DNA of 5,740 nt from Actinomycetota bacterium (GTDB lineage: Bacteria > Actinomycetota > Humimicrobiia > Humimicrobiales > Humimicrobiaceae), in contig JAMCVO010000357.1 of the NCBI GenBank assembly GCA_023475715.1, positions 1-5,740 on the forward strand. The letters are read 5' to 3'. The notes beneath the pieces are model-generated. The model saw only the letters and a program-made list of their open reading frames with translations, ran no database searches and was not told the DNA's origin. Shown one piece after another: positions 5,391 through 5,740 of the stretch (its first letter is position 1; the number at the start of each line of letters is the position of its first letter). The translations under genes were made by a program, and so were the position numbers.

Positions 5391-5740
5391 TTGAGTAGTA
5401 AAATTATTCTCCTGGATGGCAATAATATAGCCTACAGAGCTTTTTATGCTCTTCCCGCTACAATAGCAACATCTTCGGGGACAATTACAAATGCTGTTTT
5501 TGGTTTTACAAGCATGCTTCTTAAATTAATCGAGGAGCAAAGGCCAGATGTGATTGCATGTGCATTTGACAGCAGGGGACCTACTTTCAGGCATGCTATT
5601 TTTGATGATTATAAAGCTACAAGGAAAAAAATGCCTGATGAGCTTATCGGACAGATGTCTCTGATTAAAGAAATGCTCAAAGCATTTGATATTAAAATTC
5701 TGGAAGTTGAGGGTTATGAAGCTGACGATATCATCGCCAC
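5391..5740 (+). CDS. polA: DNA polymerase I, N-terminal 5'-3' exonuclease part (partial)
   Basis: The gene runs off the right end; 116 codons are visible. They encode the start of the 5' nuclease domain of DNA polymerase I, which removes RNA primers and flaps during lagging-strand synthesis and repair. Motifs are LLDGNNIAYRAFYALP (7-22, with metal-binding Asp9), TNAVFGFTSMLLKL (33-46), CAFDSRGPTFRH (57-68, with Asp60), YKATRKKMPDEL (74-85) and GYEADDI (108-114, metal ligands Glu110, Asp112, Asp113). The TTG start is chosen because AAGGTGA (5380-5386) lies four bases before it, the first motif falls at the normal distance, and the upstream ATG at 5373 is followed at once by a stop. A stand-alone 5'-3' exonuclease cannot be excluded, since the polymerase domain lies outside the window. 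Confidence 0.93.
   Translation, partial: MSSKIILLDGNNIAYRAFYALPATIATSSGTITNAVFGFTSMLLKLIEEQRPDVIACAFDSRGPTFRHAIFDDYKATRKKMPDELIGQMSLIKEMLKAFDIKILEVEGYEADDIIA

Overview
This is a stretch of chromosome from an AT-rich bacterium. The genes are bacterial in type: a class II tRNA-Leu with encoded CCA, DNA polymerase I, an ATP-type phosphofructokinase, strong Shine-Dalgarno sites and TTG starts. The phylum cannot be fixed from this window. The AbrB-like regulator, the DrrAB-type exporter and the TTG starts would suit a Firmicutes-like or low-GC actinobacterial-like lineage, but this is a weak inference.

Left part (1-2605, + strand): the end of a histidine operon, with the hisA 3' end, hisF and fused hisIE, followed 23 bases later by pfkA. 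HisA and HisF catalyse consecutive middle steps of histidine synthesis, and HisIE the two steps just before HisA. PfkA is a glycolytic kinase that appears to share the transcript. No terminator is visible between these genes.

Middle part (2650-4310, + strand): a two-gene ABC-2 exporter of the DrrA/DrrB type, an ATPase and a six-helix permease whose start overlaps the ATPase stop. A strong ribosome binding site and ATG follow the permease at once, but the reading frame closes after eight codons. This looks like the start of a lost third gene.

Right part (4327-5222, - strand): a block in the opposite direction. It holds a short AbrB/SpoVT-type regulator (59 aa, with its own promoter and a repeated possible operator), a spacer of about 280 bases with hairpins, a HigA-family antitoxin without a HigB toxin, and tRNA-Leu(CAA) with a near-consensus promoter. 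The antitoxin gene begins 37 bases after the tRNA and is probably transcribed with it.

Right end (5391-5740, + strand): the first 116 codons of polA, reading away from the tRNA.

Most of the window is ordinary housekeeping DNA, and I see no convincing new multi-gene system. The part most worth a second look is 4311-5133, between the exporter and the tRNA. It has a cut-off gene start, a short regulator with operator-like repeats and an orphan antitoxin behind a tRNA, which fits a site of past gene gain and loss.
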